From Streptomyces sp. yr375 (GTDB lineage: Bacteria; Actinomycetota; Actinomycetes; Streptomycetales; Streptomycetaceae): a stretch of DNA of 64,000 nt. The number at the start of each line of letters is the position of its first letter. The first letter of the stretch is position 1. Position numbers and translations under genes: made by a program. Below are positions 53,260 to 62,386 of this stretch, in pieces. The notes below the pieces were generated by a model. That model did not search any database. It was given only the letters and a program-made list of their open reading frames with translations, and was not told where the DNA came from. The stretch is from the NCBI RefSeq assembly GCF_900110755.1, contig NZ_FOFF01000034.1, positions 30,938 to 94,937 on the forward strand, written 5' to 3'.

Positions 53260-54402
53260 TCAGACCTCCAGGAGGGTGTCGAAAGCGGGCGGCAACTGCT
53301 TCCAGGCGGCGCGCCCGGCGGCGTACTCGGCGTCGGTGAGCAGGCAGGACTCCAGGAGCTCGGCGAGTCCGTCGCGGTCGAGGCCGGGGGAGGTGAAGAC
53401 CAGGTGCTGGCAGCAGTCGCCGTGCTCGGGGTGCCAGTCCAGCGCGGCGGCGGCGCGGCGGACCGGCGGGACCATGTCCCAGGCGGCATCCGGGAGGGAC
53501 GCCAGCCAGGGGCCCACCGACTCGACGCACAGAGCGCCGCCCGCCGCGTCCCAGTGGAGCAGCACGTCGGGCTTGTCGGCGAGCCAGAACCGGCCACGAC
53601 TGCGGGCGGCGGCGCAGGTCAGATCCTCCAGCGCGTCGTACAGCCGCTCCGGGTGGAAGGGGCGGTTCCGGTGCCAGACGAAGGTGCTCACGCCGTGCGC
53701 GTCGGCGTCGGCGGGGAGCAGCGCGCAGGCCGGGTGCTGGGCCGCGGCGGCCGATTCGACGTCGAATCCGGCCAGCACCGCCCGCGCGAGCGGAGACCGT
53801 GCGTCGGCGCGGGCATCGGCGGCGATCCGGACCTGGCGGGCCGTCGGGTGGAGCTGTGCCAGCAGCTCGCGGTCCTCGTCGTCGGCGTCCTCGGAGTCGA
53901 CGACCGCCAGGACGGGGGCGTACTCCAGTTGCCGCGCGAAGGTGTCGGCGACCGTGCGCTGGTCGCTGGCGGCCGCGGCGAGTCCGACGTCGGCGAGGTC
54001 GTCGCCGTTGCCGAGGCAGGGCAGCAGCAGCGCCGGGTCGACGGCGGTGACGACGCCGGTGACCATGAGCCCGCCGGCCACGACGACCTCGGCCATGGCC
54101 TTGGGTTCGACGGAGTCCCACAGTTCGACGACCGCGAGGCGCGTGGTGCCGTCGGCGGCGAGGCGGCGCAGTTCGGGGACGAGGTCCTCGCGCAGCGCGC
54201 AGCAGGCGCAGTCGTTGGACAGCGGCGCCTCGCCTGCGGACAGGATGCCGGTGGCGTCGCTGATCGTGCGGACGACCGTGCCCGCCTCGGCCGTCCCGAG
54301 GTCGTGGTGGAGGACGACGCTGCCGGGGACGTCGGCGAGCAGGCGCGCGACCGTCGCCCGGCGGGCGTCGGCGTGCAGCCCGCCGACGATCACGACCGAC
54401 AT
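53260..54402 (-). CDS. COG0523 (CobW/zinc chaperone-like) protein with degenerate P-loop
   Basis: A 380-aa G3E-family protein. The metal-binding C-x-C-C motif is present in NDCACCALREDLVPEL (about residues 67-82), and the CobW_C domain ends the protein (STFVWHRNRPFHPERLYDALED in part). The N-terminal Walker A, normally GxxGxGKT, is replaced by VGGLHADARRATV, so nucleotide hydrolysis is doubtful. It lies between L31 and S18 in the zinc-responsive cluster, consistent with zinc handling. ATG 54402 or GTG 54408 (GTGA overlap with L31) are possible starts. Confidence 0.88.
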   Translation of the reverse strand: MSVVIVGGLHADARRATVARLLADVPGSVVLHHDLGTAEAGTVVRTISDATGILSAGEAPLSNDCACCALREDLVPELRRLAADGTTRLAVVELWDSVEPKAMAEVVVAGGLMVTGVVTAVDPALLLPCLGNGDDLADVGLAAAASDQRTVADTFARQLEYAPVLAVVDSEDADDEDRELLAQLHPTARQVRIAADARADARSPLARAVLAGFDVESAAAAQHPACALLPADADAHGVSTFVWHRNRPFHPERLYDALEDLTCAAARSRGRFWLADKPDVLLHWDAAGGALCVESVGPWLASLPDAAWDMVPPVRRAAAALDWHPEHGDCCQHLVFTSPGLDRDGLAELLESCLLTDAEYAAGRAAWKQLPPAFDTLLEV

Positions 54403-54404
54403 GC

Positions 54405-54668
54405 TCACGCCCCGCCCCGCTTCCCGTAGCGGCGCTCGAAGCGCTCGACCCGGCCGGCCGTGTCCAGGACGCGGGCGGTGCCGGTGTAGAAGGGGTGGCT
54501 GACGTCGGAGATCTCGACGTCGACGACGGGGTAGGTGTTCCCGTCCGCCCACTCGATGGTCTTCTCGCCCGCCGTGGCGGACAGCGTCGAGCGGGTGAGG
54601 AAGGTGTAGTTCGCGGCGCGGTCACGGAAGACGACGGGACCGTAGGCCGGGTGGATTCCCTTACGCAT
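54405..54668 (-). CDS. rpmE: 50S ribosomal protein L31 type B
   Basis: An 87-aa type B L31 (RKGIHPAYGPVVFRDRAANYTFLTRST in part; VVDVEISDVSHPFYTGTARVLDTAGRVERFERRYG in part). It lacks the CxxC zinc motif of type A, so it can replace the zinc form during starvation. It overlaps the downstream COG0523 gene. Confidence 0.96.
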   Translation of the reverse strand: MRKGIHPAYGPVVFRDRAANYTFLTRSTLSATAGEKTIEWADGNTYPVVDVEISDVSHPFYTGTARVLDTAGRVERFERRYGKRGGA

Positions 54669-54677
54669 GGCGGTGGT

Positions 54678-54842
54678 TCAGCGCTCCTCTCGGAAGTCGA
54701 CGTGCCTGCGGACGACGGGGTCGTACTTGCGCAGGGTCATGCGGTCCGGGTCGTTGCGGCGGTTCTTGCGGGTCACGTAGGTGACGCCGGTGCCCGCCGT
54801 GGACCGGAGCTTGATGACCGGGCGGAGTTCGTTGCGTGCCAT
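54678..54842 (-). CDS. rpmG: 50S ribosomal protein L33 (zinc-free paralogue)
   Basis: A 54-aa L33 starting MARNELRPVIKLRSTAGTGV and ending RKYDPVVRRHVDFREER. It has no cysteines. The first gene of the minus-strand operon, divergent from rpmB; the Zur-box-like palindrome begins 11 bp from its start. Confidence 0.95.
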   Translation of the reverse strand: MARNELRPVIKLRSTAGTGVTYVTRKNRRNDPDRMTLRKYDPVVRRHVDFREER

Positions 54843-54852
54843 GCTGGTACCT

Positions 54853-54873
54853 TAATGAAAATGAATTCCATTA
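54853..54873. promoter_or_regulatory. Zur box
   Basis: The core TGAAAATGAATTCCA (54856-54870) matches the Streptomyces Zur consensus TGAAAATGATTTTCA at 13 of 15 positions, and flanking TAA/TTA extend the dyad. It lies between divergent rpmG and rpmB, so zinc-bound Zur should repress both operons. Confidence 0.85.
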
Positions 54874-54916
54874 GCACCATCGATCCTGGCATCGACCGAG
54901 GAGAGGTACGTCACCC

Positions 54917-55153
54917 GTGTCCGCGCACTGCATGCTGACCGGCGCCCAGCCGGGCTTCGGCAACCGCATCTCCCACTCCCACCGGCGCACGTCGCGCCGC
55001 TTCGACCCCAACATCCAGTCCAAGCGGTACTGGTTGCCGAGCGAGGGCCGCTACGTGCGGCTGCGGCTGAGCACGAAGGGGATCAAGACCGTCGACACGA
55101 TCGGCGTCGAGGCGGCCGTGACGCGCATCCGCGCGCGGGGGGTGCGGGTCTGA
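54917..55153 (+). CDS. rpmB: 50S ribosomal protein L28 (zinc-free paralogue)
   Basis: A 78-aa L28 (CMLTGAQPGFGNRISHSHRRTSRRFDPNIQ in part; RYVRLRLSTKGIKTVDTIG). Only one Cys remains of the zinc-ribbon set. GTG 54917 follows GAGGAGAGG. Its TGA overlaps the ATG of rpsN by one base. Confidence 0.95.
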   Translation: MSAHCMLTGAQPGFGNRISHSHRRTSRRFDPNIQSKRYWLPSEGRYVRLRLSTKGIKTVDTIGVEAAVTRIRARGVRV

Positions 55154-55458
55154 TGGCGAAAAAGAGCAAGATCGCGAAGAACGACCGGCGGCAGGAGGTC
55201 GTCGCGCGGTACGCGGCGCGCCGGGCCGAGCTGAAGGAGATCATCCGGCGGCCGTCCTCGACGGACCCGGAACGGGAGGCGGCGCGGCGGGAGTTGAGCG
55301 CCCAGCCGCGCGACGCGAGCGCGACGCGCGTACGCAACCGGGACCAGACGGACGGGCGCCCGCGCGGGTACTTCCGGACGTTCGGGCTGTCCCGGGTGAG
55401 TCTGCGGGAGCAGGCGCACGCGGGGTACCTGCCGGGGGTGCGGAAGTCGTCCTGGTAG
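55153..55458 (+). CDS. rpsN: 30S ribosomal protein S14 (zinc-free form)
   Basis: A 101-aa S14 of the long, cysteine-free type (AKKSKIAKNDRRQEVVARYAARR in part; RPRGYFRTFGLSRVSLREQAHAGYLPGVRKSSW in part). It is the second gene of the plus-strand Zur-type operon and replaces the short zinc form. Confidence 0.96.
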   Translation: MAKKSKIAKNDRRQEVVARYAARRAELKEIIRRPSSTDPEREAARRELSAQPRDASATRVRNRDQTDGRPRGYFRTFGLSRVSLREQAHAGYLPGVRKSSW

Positions 55459-55929
55459 TGGTGGGTCACGAGTGCCTCAGGGGCGGGCTCGGGGGTGGTC
55501 TCGGGGGCGGGCTCGGGGCGGGCTCGGGGCGGGCTCGGGGGTGGCCTCCGGGCCGGGCTCCGGACCGGGCTCAAGGGCAGTCTCCGGGCCGGGCTCAAGG
55601 GCGGGCTCGGGGCCGGGCCCAGGGGCGGTCTCAGGGGCGCTCTCGGGGCCGGGCTCAGGGCCGGGCTCAGGCCGGGCTCAGGGCCGGGCTCCGGGGTGGT
55701 CTCCGGGCCGGGCTCAGGGCCGGGCTCCGGGGTGGTCTCCGGGCCGGGCTCAGGGCCGGGCTCAGGGCCGGGCTCAGGGGTGGTCTCCGGGCCGGGCTCC
55801 GGGGTCGTTTCATAAGCGGTGCCCAGGATTCTGCTCGGGATTCCGCTGGAGCTTGCTGGTAGCTTGCTGCGGACTTTCGGTCCTCGCAGTCCAGGGCGGG
55901 CCGGGCCGGCTACAGCTTGGGGGCTTGCA
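55459..55929. other. non-coding region dominated by a minisatellite
   Basis: Holds the 12-bp repeat array (next entry) and about 110 bp of ordinary sequence before the lipoprotein gene, including GGGGG as its ribosome site. Frames through the array are open on both strands only because the unit length is a multiple of three and contains no stops. Confidence 0.6.
55478..55812. repeat. 12-bp degenerate tandem repeat array
   Basis: About 28 copies of a 12-bp unit, mainly GGGCCGGGCTCA, GGGCCGGGCTCC, GGGGCGGGCTCG and GGGGTGGTCTCC. The right half is regular, with higher-order blocks in which GGGGTGGTCTCC recurs. One unit near 55669-55680 is 11 bp, which shifts the phase. Read on the minus strand the units would spell EPGP and ETTP, but the phase shift breaks that frame. 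Confidence 0.85.
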
Positions 55930-56466
55930 GTGACTTCGGCGACTTCGGCGATCTTTTCGCGGGGCGCGGCCGTGGCCGCCACGCTGGCGGGCGCGCTCGC
56001 GCTCGCGCTGACCGGGTGCAGCGGCGACGGCGGCTCCGGCGACGGTTCCTCGGCCACGCCTACGACGGCGGCGAGCGCGGACGCCGCCGGGGGCGCCGGG
56101 GGCACGAGTGGGGCGACGGCGTCCGCCTCCGGCTCCGGCTCGGTCTCCGCCTCCGACGAGCTGGAGGGCAGTTGGCTGGCCACGACGGACGGCAAGGCGG
56201 TCGCCCTGATCGTCACCGGGAAGCAGGCCGCCCTCTTCGTGACCGGCGGGTCCGTGTGCAGCGGGACCGCCGGTACGGAGGCGGGCATGCAGATGATCCA
56301 CCTCAAGTGCACCACCGGGAAGGACGACCGGACGACCGGCATGGTCGACACCGTCGACGCGAACTCCCTCGAGGTGACCTGGTCGGGCGCGGCCGGAAAA
56401 GAGACGTTCACCAAGGCGGAGGGCGGCCAGTGGCCGTCGGGACTGCCGACGCCGGGACTCGGGTAG
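55930..56466 (+). CDS. secreted lipoprotein, function unknown
   Basis: A 178-aa lipoprotein. The signal peptide ends in the lipobox L-T-G-C (LALALTGCSGDGG). A Gly/Ser/Ala/Thr linker follows to about residue 75. The folded part begins at DELEGSWLATTDGKAVALIVTGKQAALF (in part) and holds two cysteines that may pair. The family looks like small Streptomyces beta-rich lipoproteins. GTG 55930 has GGGGG 6 bases upstream. Confidence 0.78.
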   Translation: MTSATSAIFSRGAAVAATLAGALALALTGCSGDGGSGDGSSATPTTAASADAAGGAGGTSGATASASGSGSVSASDELEGSWLATTDGKAVALIVTGKQAALFVTGGSVCSGTAGTEAGMQMIHLKCTTGKDDRTTGMVDTVDANSLEVTWSGAAGKETFTKAEGGQWPSGLPTPGLG

Positions 56467-56587
56467 CGGGCGCGGAGCCCTCGGCGGTCGCCCGCGCGGC
56501 GGCTACGAGGGTGGGGGCGCGCGAGGGTGTTCCGCGCGCGTGCGTGATGATCCTTCGAGCACCGTCACGAGACCCGAGGGACCACTC

Positions 56588-57145
56588 ATGCGCGCCGTTC
56601 CCATCACCGTCACCGCGCTCGCCGCAACCCTGCTCCTCACCGCCTGCGGCGGCGGGGACGACAGCGGCTCCGCCGGCGACGGCAAGAGCAAGGCCACCGA
56701 CTCCGCCAGCGCGGCAGGCGCGGCCGGCAGCGCCTGTGCCGCCGGCGACCTGAGCCCGGAGGTCGGCCCCGTCGACGCCGCGCCCGCCGCCGGCGACACC
56801 GGCAACGTCACCGTCACGCTCCTCAACAAGGGTGCGGAGTGCACCCTGAACGGCTTCCCCACCGTCAGCCTCCAGGCGGACGGCACCTCCGCGACCGTCG
56901 CGAAGGACGCCGCCGCCGAGGCGCAGCCGCTGACCCTCCCGGCTCAGGGCACCGCCTCCTTCACGATCACCTATGTGCGCGGCGCGGGCAGCGGCGACAA
57001 GAGCCTCGCCGTCAAGACCGTGAAGTACGGCCTGCCGAGCGCCTCGGCCGACGAGAGCTTCCCGTGGTCGTACGGCGATGTCGCCCTGAAGAGCGCGGAC
57101 GTGCCGGACGCGACCGTCAGCGCCTTCCAGCAGGCGGGCGACTGA
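56588..57145 (+). CDS. DUF4232 domain lipoprotein
   Basis: A 185-aa lipoprotein with lipobox L-T-A-C (LLLTACGGGDDSG), a Ser/Ala/Lys linker and a DUF4232 domain (GNVTVTLLNKGAECTLNGFPTVSL in part, LPAQGTASFTITYVRGAG). Extracellular and membrane-tethered; function unknown. It follows another lipoprotein gene by 121 bp. Confidence 0.88.
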   Translation: MRAVPITVTALAATLLLTACGGGDDSGSAGDGKSKATDSASAAGAAGSACAAGDLSPEVGPVDAAPAAGDTGNVTVTLLNKGAECTLNGFPTVSLQADGTSATVAKDAAAEAQPLTLPAQGTASFTITYVRGAGSGDKSLAVKTVKYGLPSASADESFPWSYGDVALKSADVPDATVSAFQQAGD

Positions 57146-57171
57146 CCTACCGGAGGATTACGCCGGACGGG

Positions 57172-58419
<1,248 letters not shown>

Positions 58420-58445
58420 CGGTCGATCGTGCCATGGCGGTCAGA

Positions 58446-58493
58446 GTGACAACCTTGGGTTGACACCCTGACCACTGTCAACCTAAGGTTGAC
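58446..58493. promoter_or_regulatory. two palindromic operators upstream of the Clp_N gene
   Basis: GTCAACCT-A-AGGTTGAC (58477-58493) is a perfect 17-bp inverted repeat, ending 2 bp before the ATG. GTGACAACC..GGGTTGACAC (58446-58466) is a near copy of the same dyad upstream. The pair is well placed to block transcription in either direction. Confidence 0.7.
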
Positions 58494-58495
58494 AC

Positions 58496-59260
58496 ATGAC
58501 GACTCCACGCCCCGGAACCACCGCATCCGTCCGTCTGGACGACCTCATCGACGCCATCAAGAAGGTTCACGCCGAGCCGCTCGACCAGCTCCAGGACGCC
58601 GTCATCGCCGCCGACCACCTCGGCGACGTGGCGGACCACCTCATCGGTCACTTCGTCGACCAGGCCCGCCGCTCGGGGGCCTCCTGGACCGACATCGGCC
58701 GCAGCATGGGCGTCACCCGGCAGGCCGCGCAGAAGCGGTTCGTGCCGAAGGAGTCCGCCGACCTCGAGGCCAACCAGAACTTCGGCCGCTACACCCCGCG
58801 CGCGCGGAACGTCGTCATGGCCGCCCACAACGCGTCCAAGGCCGCCGGCAACGCCGAGGGACTGCCCGCGCACCTGGTCCTCGGTCTGCTCGCCGAGCCG
58901 GAGGGCCTCGCGGCGAAGGCGATCGCCGAGCAGGGCGTCACCCTGGACGCGGTCCGCGAGGCCGCGACCGCCGTACTCCCGCAGCCCGTCGAGGACGCGC
59001 CCGAGTTGGTCCCCTACGGCCCGGACGCCAAGAAGGTCCTGGAACTCACCTTCCGCGAGGCCCTGCGCCTCGGCCACAACTACGTCGGCACCGAGCACAT
59101 CCTGTTGGCGCTGCTGGAGTTCGAGAACGGCGAGGGCGTCCTCAGCAGCCTCGGCATCGACAAGCCCGGCACGGAACAGTACGTCGCGAAGGTCCTGGCC
59201 CTGATCGCGGCGCAGGAGCAGGAGCAGGAGACGGAGACGGAGGAGAAGGACGAGGGCTGA
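58496..59260 (+). CDS. HTH - Clp N-domain fusion protein
   Basis: A 254-aa protein. Residues 1-80 are helical and include an HTH-like segment (SGASWTDIGRSMGVTRQAAQKRF in part). Residues about 95-240 are two Clp_N repeats (FGRYTPRARNVVMAAHNA; LGHNYVGTEHILLALL), the second nearly identical to the ClpC N domain encoded at 2375-4900. There is no AAA domain. It may be a regulator that senses Clp substrates or adaptors (inference). The tail is Glu-rich. The ATG follows the operator directly, suggesting a leaderless or very short leader. Confidence 0.88.
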   Translation: MTTPRPGTTASVRLDDLIDAIKKVHAEPLDQLQDAVIAADHLGDVADHLIGHFVDQARRSGASWTDIGRSMGVTRQAAQKRFVPKESADLEANQNFGRYTPRARNVVMAAHNASKAAGNAEGLPAHLVLGLLAEPEGLAAKAIAEQGVTLDAVREAATAVLPQPVEDAPELVPYGPDAKKVLELTFREALRLGHNYVGTEHILLALLEFENGEGVLSSLGIDKPGTEQYVAKVLALIAAQEQEQETETEEKDEG

Positions 59261-59308
59261 GGCTGACGGCTGAGGGTCAATGTCAGACCCCCCTGCCACA
59301 CTCGGGAC

Positions 59309-61057
59309 ATGGCCGACCGGTGGGCACTCGCTCCGGCCGAGGACGGTGGTGTGGAACTCGCCCCCCTCGGCCCCGGCGGGCTGCCCGCCGGGCCGGTGGT
59401 GCGGGAGGCGGACCTGGCGCGGGCCGTGCGCGAGCGGCCCGACGTCACCCGCTGGGTCTGGCGTTCCACGGCCGAGGTGTATCCGCGTCTGCTCGCCACG
59501 GGGGTGCGAGTCGAGCGGTGCTACGACGTCGAGGACGCCGAGACCCTCCTCCTGGGCCACGAGGGGCGCTCCGGTGAGCCCCGCTCGGCCGCCGCCGCGC
59601 TGGCCCGGCTGCGCGGCGGACCCGTACCGCCGGATCCGCCGCAGCGGGCCGCCGCGCCCGGCGCGCAGTCCTCGCTGTTCGACGCGCAGGACACGGCCGT
59701 CCGGCTGCCGCTCGACGACCTCCTCGCCGTCTACGCCGAGCAGCAGCGGCGGCACGAGCGGGCCGAACACCCGGCGCGGATGCGGCTGCTGACGGCGGCG
59801 GAGTCGGCGGGGATGCTGGTGGCCGCCGAGATGAACCGGTCCGGGCTGCCGTGGAGCGCGGACGTGCACCGCGCGGTGCTGCACGACCTGCTCGGCGAGC
59901 GGTACGCGGGCGGGGGCGAGCCGCGGCGGCTGGCCGAGCTGGCCGAGGAGGTGTCCGCCGCGTTCGGGCGGCGCGTCCGTCCCGACCTGCCGGCCGATGT
60001 CGTCAAGGCCTTCGCGCAGGCGGGGATCCGGATCAGGTCGACGCGGCGCTGGGAGATCGAGTCCCTCGACCATCCGGCCGTGAAGCCGCTGATCGAGTAC
60101 AAGAAGCTGTACCGCGTGTGGGTGGCCCATGGCTGGTCCTGGCTCCAGGACTGGGTGCGGGACGGGCGGTTCCGGCCGGAGTTCCTGGCCCACGGCACGG
60201 TCACCGGGCGGTGGGTGACCAACGGCGGGGGCGCGCTTCAGATCCCCAAGGTGATCCGGCGGGCCGTGGTCGCCGACCCGGGCTGGCGGCTGGTCGTCGC
60301 CGACGCCGACCAGATGGAGCCGAGGGTGCTGGCGGCGATCTCCCGCGACCCCGGTCTGATGGAGGTCGCGGGCCGCGCGAGCGACCTCTACCAGGCCGTG
60401 TCCGACCGCGCCTTCTCCGGCGACCGCGCGCAGGCCAAACTCGCGGTGCTCGGCGCGGTGTACGGGCAGACCTCCGGCGACGGGCTGAAGAACCTCGCCG
60501 CGCTGCGCCGCCGCTTCCCGCGCGCGGTGGCGTACGTCGACGACGCGGCCAAGGCCGGCGAGGAAGGCCGTCTGGTACGCACCTGGCTGGGCCGGACCTG
60601 CCCGCCGGCGGCGGGGACGGGGGACGGCGCGACGGAGGAGGCGGGCATCCCGGTCCATTCCAACGGCCTTGTCGGCTCCGATGGCCTGGTCGACTCCGGC
60701 GGCACCGTCGCAGGGGACGACGTCTCGGACGACCGGCAGTGGGTGCCGGGGTACGCCTCGACCAACGCACGCGCGCGTGGCCGTTTCGCCCGCAACTTCG
60801 TCGTCCAGGGCAGCGCCGCCGACTGGGCGCTGCTGCTGCTCGCCGCGCTGCGGCAGGCCTGTGCGGGGATGGAGGCCGAGCTGGTCTTCTTCCAGCACGA
60901 CGAGGTGATCGTGCACTGTCCGGAGGGGGAGGCGGAGGCGGTCGTCGCCGCCATCCGGGAGGCGTCCGACCTGGCCGGACGGCTGACGTTCGGGGAGACG
61001 CCGGTGCGGTTTCCGTTCACTACGGCGGTGGTGGAGTGCTATGCCGACGCGAAGTGA
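59309..61057 (+). CDS. family A DNA polymerase (PolA-like, short)
   Basis: A 582-aa Pol I-type polymerase without a 5' nuclease domain. Motif A is VVADADQMEPRVLAAIS (catalytic Asp and steric-gate Glu kept). Motif B is RAQAKLAVLGAVYGQTS (Lys and Tyr kept; Leu replaces the usual Phe). Motif C is FFQHDEVIV. The N-terminal exonuclease-like domain lacks recognisable DxE metal ligands. An insertion of about 40 residues rich in Gly/Asp/Ser lies between motifs B and C. Probably an accessory repair polymerase. Confidence 0.88.
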   Translation: MADRWALAPAEDGGVELAPLGPGGLPAGPVVREADLARAVRERPDVTRWVWRSTAEVYPRLLATGVRVERCYDVEDAETLLLGHEGRSGEPRSAAAALARLRGGPVPPDPPQRAAAPGAQSSLFDAQDTAVRLPLDDLLAVYAEQQRRHERAEHPARMRLLTAAESAGMLVAAEMNRSGLPWSADVHRAVLHDLLGERYAGGGEPRRLAELAEEVSAAFGRRVRPDLPADVVKAFAQAGIRIRSTRRWEIESLDHPAVKPLIEYKKLYRVWVAHGWSWLQDWVRDGRFRPEFLAHGTVTGRWVTNGGGALQIPKVIRRAVVADPGWRLVVADADQMEPRVLAAISRDPGLMEVAGRASDLYQAVSDRAFSGDRAQAKLAVLGAVYGQTSGDGLKNLAALRRRFPRAVAYVDDAAKAGEEGRLVRTWLGRTCPPAAGTGDGATEEAGIPVHSNGLVGSDGLVDSGGTVAGDDVSDDRQWVPGYASTNARARGRFARNFVVQGSAADWALLLLAALRQACAGMEAELVFFQHDEVIVHCPEGEAEAVVAAIREASDLAGRLTFGETPVRFPFTTAVVECYADAK

Positions 61058-61109
61058 GGGGACGGGGGGCGGCGTCGGCTCGGTAGTGGTGATGCCGGCT
61101 GGCGGGCGG

Positions 61110-62021
61110 TCAGATGACCGGGGGCCTGCCGAGCCGGGTCAGGTGCCATACCGTGCGCCACTTCATGGGACGTCGTACGCCCGCCGGTTTCCGTACGCCT
61201 TCCGCGAACCCGGCGAACCAGGCCTTCAGGCCGCCGAGGGAGCGGGTGCGCAGGAGGGTGACGGCGATCCAGACGCCCAGGTGGACGGGGATGAGGGGCA
61301 GCGGAAGATTGCGCCGGACGAGCCAGACCCGGTTGCGGGCGGTCACCCGGTGGTAGATGGCGTGCCGGGCGGGCGAGGTCTTGGGGTGCTGGAGCAGCAG
61401 CTCGGGCGCGTAGAGGATCTTCCAGCCGGCGTCCGTCGCCCGCCAGGCGAGGTCGGTCTCCTCGTGCGCGAAGAAGAACTCGGCGGGCCAGTCGCCGGTC
61501 TCGGCGAGCATGGCCATGCTGAGCGCGTGGCCGCCGCCGAGGAACCCGGTGACGTACCCGCCCTGCATCGGATCCGCGGCCCCGACGCGCGGCACGTGCC
61601 GGCGCTGGGTCTCGCCGTGCTCGTCGGCGATGCGGAAGCCGACGATGCCGAGGCCGGGATCGGCGACGTACAGGTCGCGGACGCGGCTCAGGACGTCGGC
61701 GTCGACGAGCAGCCCGTCGTCGTCCAGTTCTACGACGATGTCCACGTCGCCGTATGCGCGGAGGCGGGCGAGGGCGACGTTGCGGCCCCCGGGGCAGCCG
61801 AGGTTCTCGTCGAGGTCGATCGTGGTGACTTCGCCGGGCAGCGAGAGGCGCTCGGCGAACTCGGGGAGGCAGCAGCCGTTGCCGACGATCACGACGCGCG
61901 CGGGGGCCAGGTCCTGCTTGGCCACCGACTCCAACAGCGCGTCGACCTCGGCGGGCCGGTTCCCCATGGTGACCACGGCAACGGCGATCCTCGGCTCCAC
62001 CGACTCCACCACGTCCCTCAT
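61110..62021 (-). CDS. family 2 glycosyltransferase
   Basis: A 303-aa GT-A glycosyltransferase. Start of fold AVAVVTMGNRPAEVDALLESV (in part); NLGCPGGRNVALAR is the nucleotide-side motif; the DxD is in VELDDDG. EETDLAWRATDAGWKILYAPELLLQHPKTS (in part) is typical of rhamnosyl/galactofuranosyl-like enzymes. A C-terminal hydrophobic segment (PLPLIPVHLGVWIAVTLL) may bind the membrane. ATG 62021 is chosen; a GTG at 62057 is possible. Confidence 0.85.
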   Translation of the reverse strand: MRDVVESVEPRIAVAVVTMGNRPAEVDALLESVAKQDLAPARVVIVGNGCCLPEFAERLSLPGEVTTIDLDENLGCPGGRNVALARLRAYGDVDIVVELDDDGLLVDADVLSRVRDLYVADPGLGIVGFRIADEHGETQRRHVPRVGAADPMQGGYVTGFLGGGHALSMAMLAETGDWPAEFFFAHEETDLAWRATDAGWKILYAPELLLQHPKTSPARHAIYHRVTARNRVWLVRRNLPLPLIPVHLGVWIAVTLLRTRSLGGLKAWFAGFAEGVRKPAGVRRPMKWRTVWHLTRLGRPPVI

Positions 62022-62149
62022 TCCATCCGGCCTCGACGCCGACCGCGTCCCGTCCACGCGCCGCCTCGCCGTTCACCTGGATGTCGCCCCAGGTGCGGAC
62101 GTTGCTCCGGCGCCCCCTTATTCTGCCTCGCTCTTCCGCCGTTCCCGGG

Positions 62150-62380
62150 ATGCCGAGCCCACTGCTGGCGGCGCTGAGGGAGGGCCGTATCGCGGGCGTG
62201 GACGTCTTCGACGTCGAGCCCCTCCCCGCAGACCACCCCACGCGGACGGCTCCCCGCCTGCCGGCCACCCCGCACCTCGGATACGTTTCCCGGGCGAACC
62301 ACGAGCGGTACTACGGGCAGGCGGCGGAGGGGGTGCGGGCGTATCTGGCGGGGACGCCGGTGCGGGTGCTGGGCGGCTGA
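62150..62380 (+). pseudogene. remnant of a D-2-hydroxyacid dehydrogenase gene (C terminus only)
   Basis: The frame encodes LLAALREGRIAGVDVFDVEPLP, then TPHLGYVSRANHERYYGQAAEGV (in part), the last 70 or so residues of a hydroxyacid dehydrogenase, including the catalytic His of PHLGY. The Rossmann motif, Arg and Glu of the family and about 230 N-terminal residues are missing, and the upstream sequence is unrelated. I conclude it is a decayed fragment. Confidence 0.75.
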
Positions 62381-62386
62381 CGACCG

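Noticed and set aside
54405..54668. L31 as the zinc-binding type A form
   Set aside because: No CxxC motif; the ENTYPV-type core and length fit type B.
55478..55812. Protein-coding gene of EPGP/ETTP or GLRAGL repeats
   Set aside because: A one-base deletion in a unit shifts the frame on both strands, and no start with a ribosome site fits.
55478..55812. CRISPR array
   Set aside because: Units are 12 bp, contiguous and without spacers.
58478..60916. 812-codon minus-strand frame opposite the Clp_N and polymerase genes
   Set aside because: His/Arg/Gly-rich shadow of two well-supported plus-strand genes.
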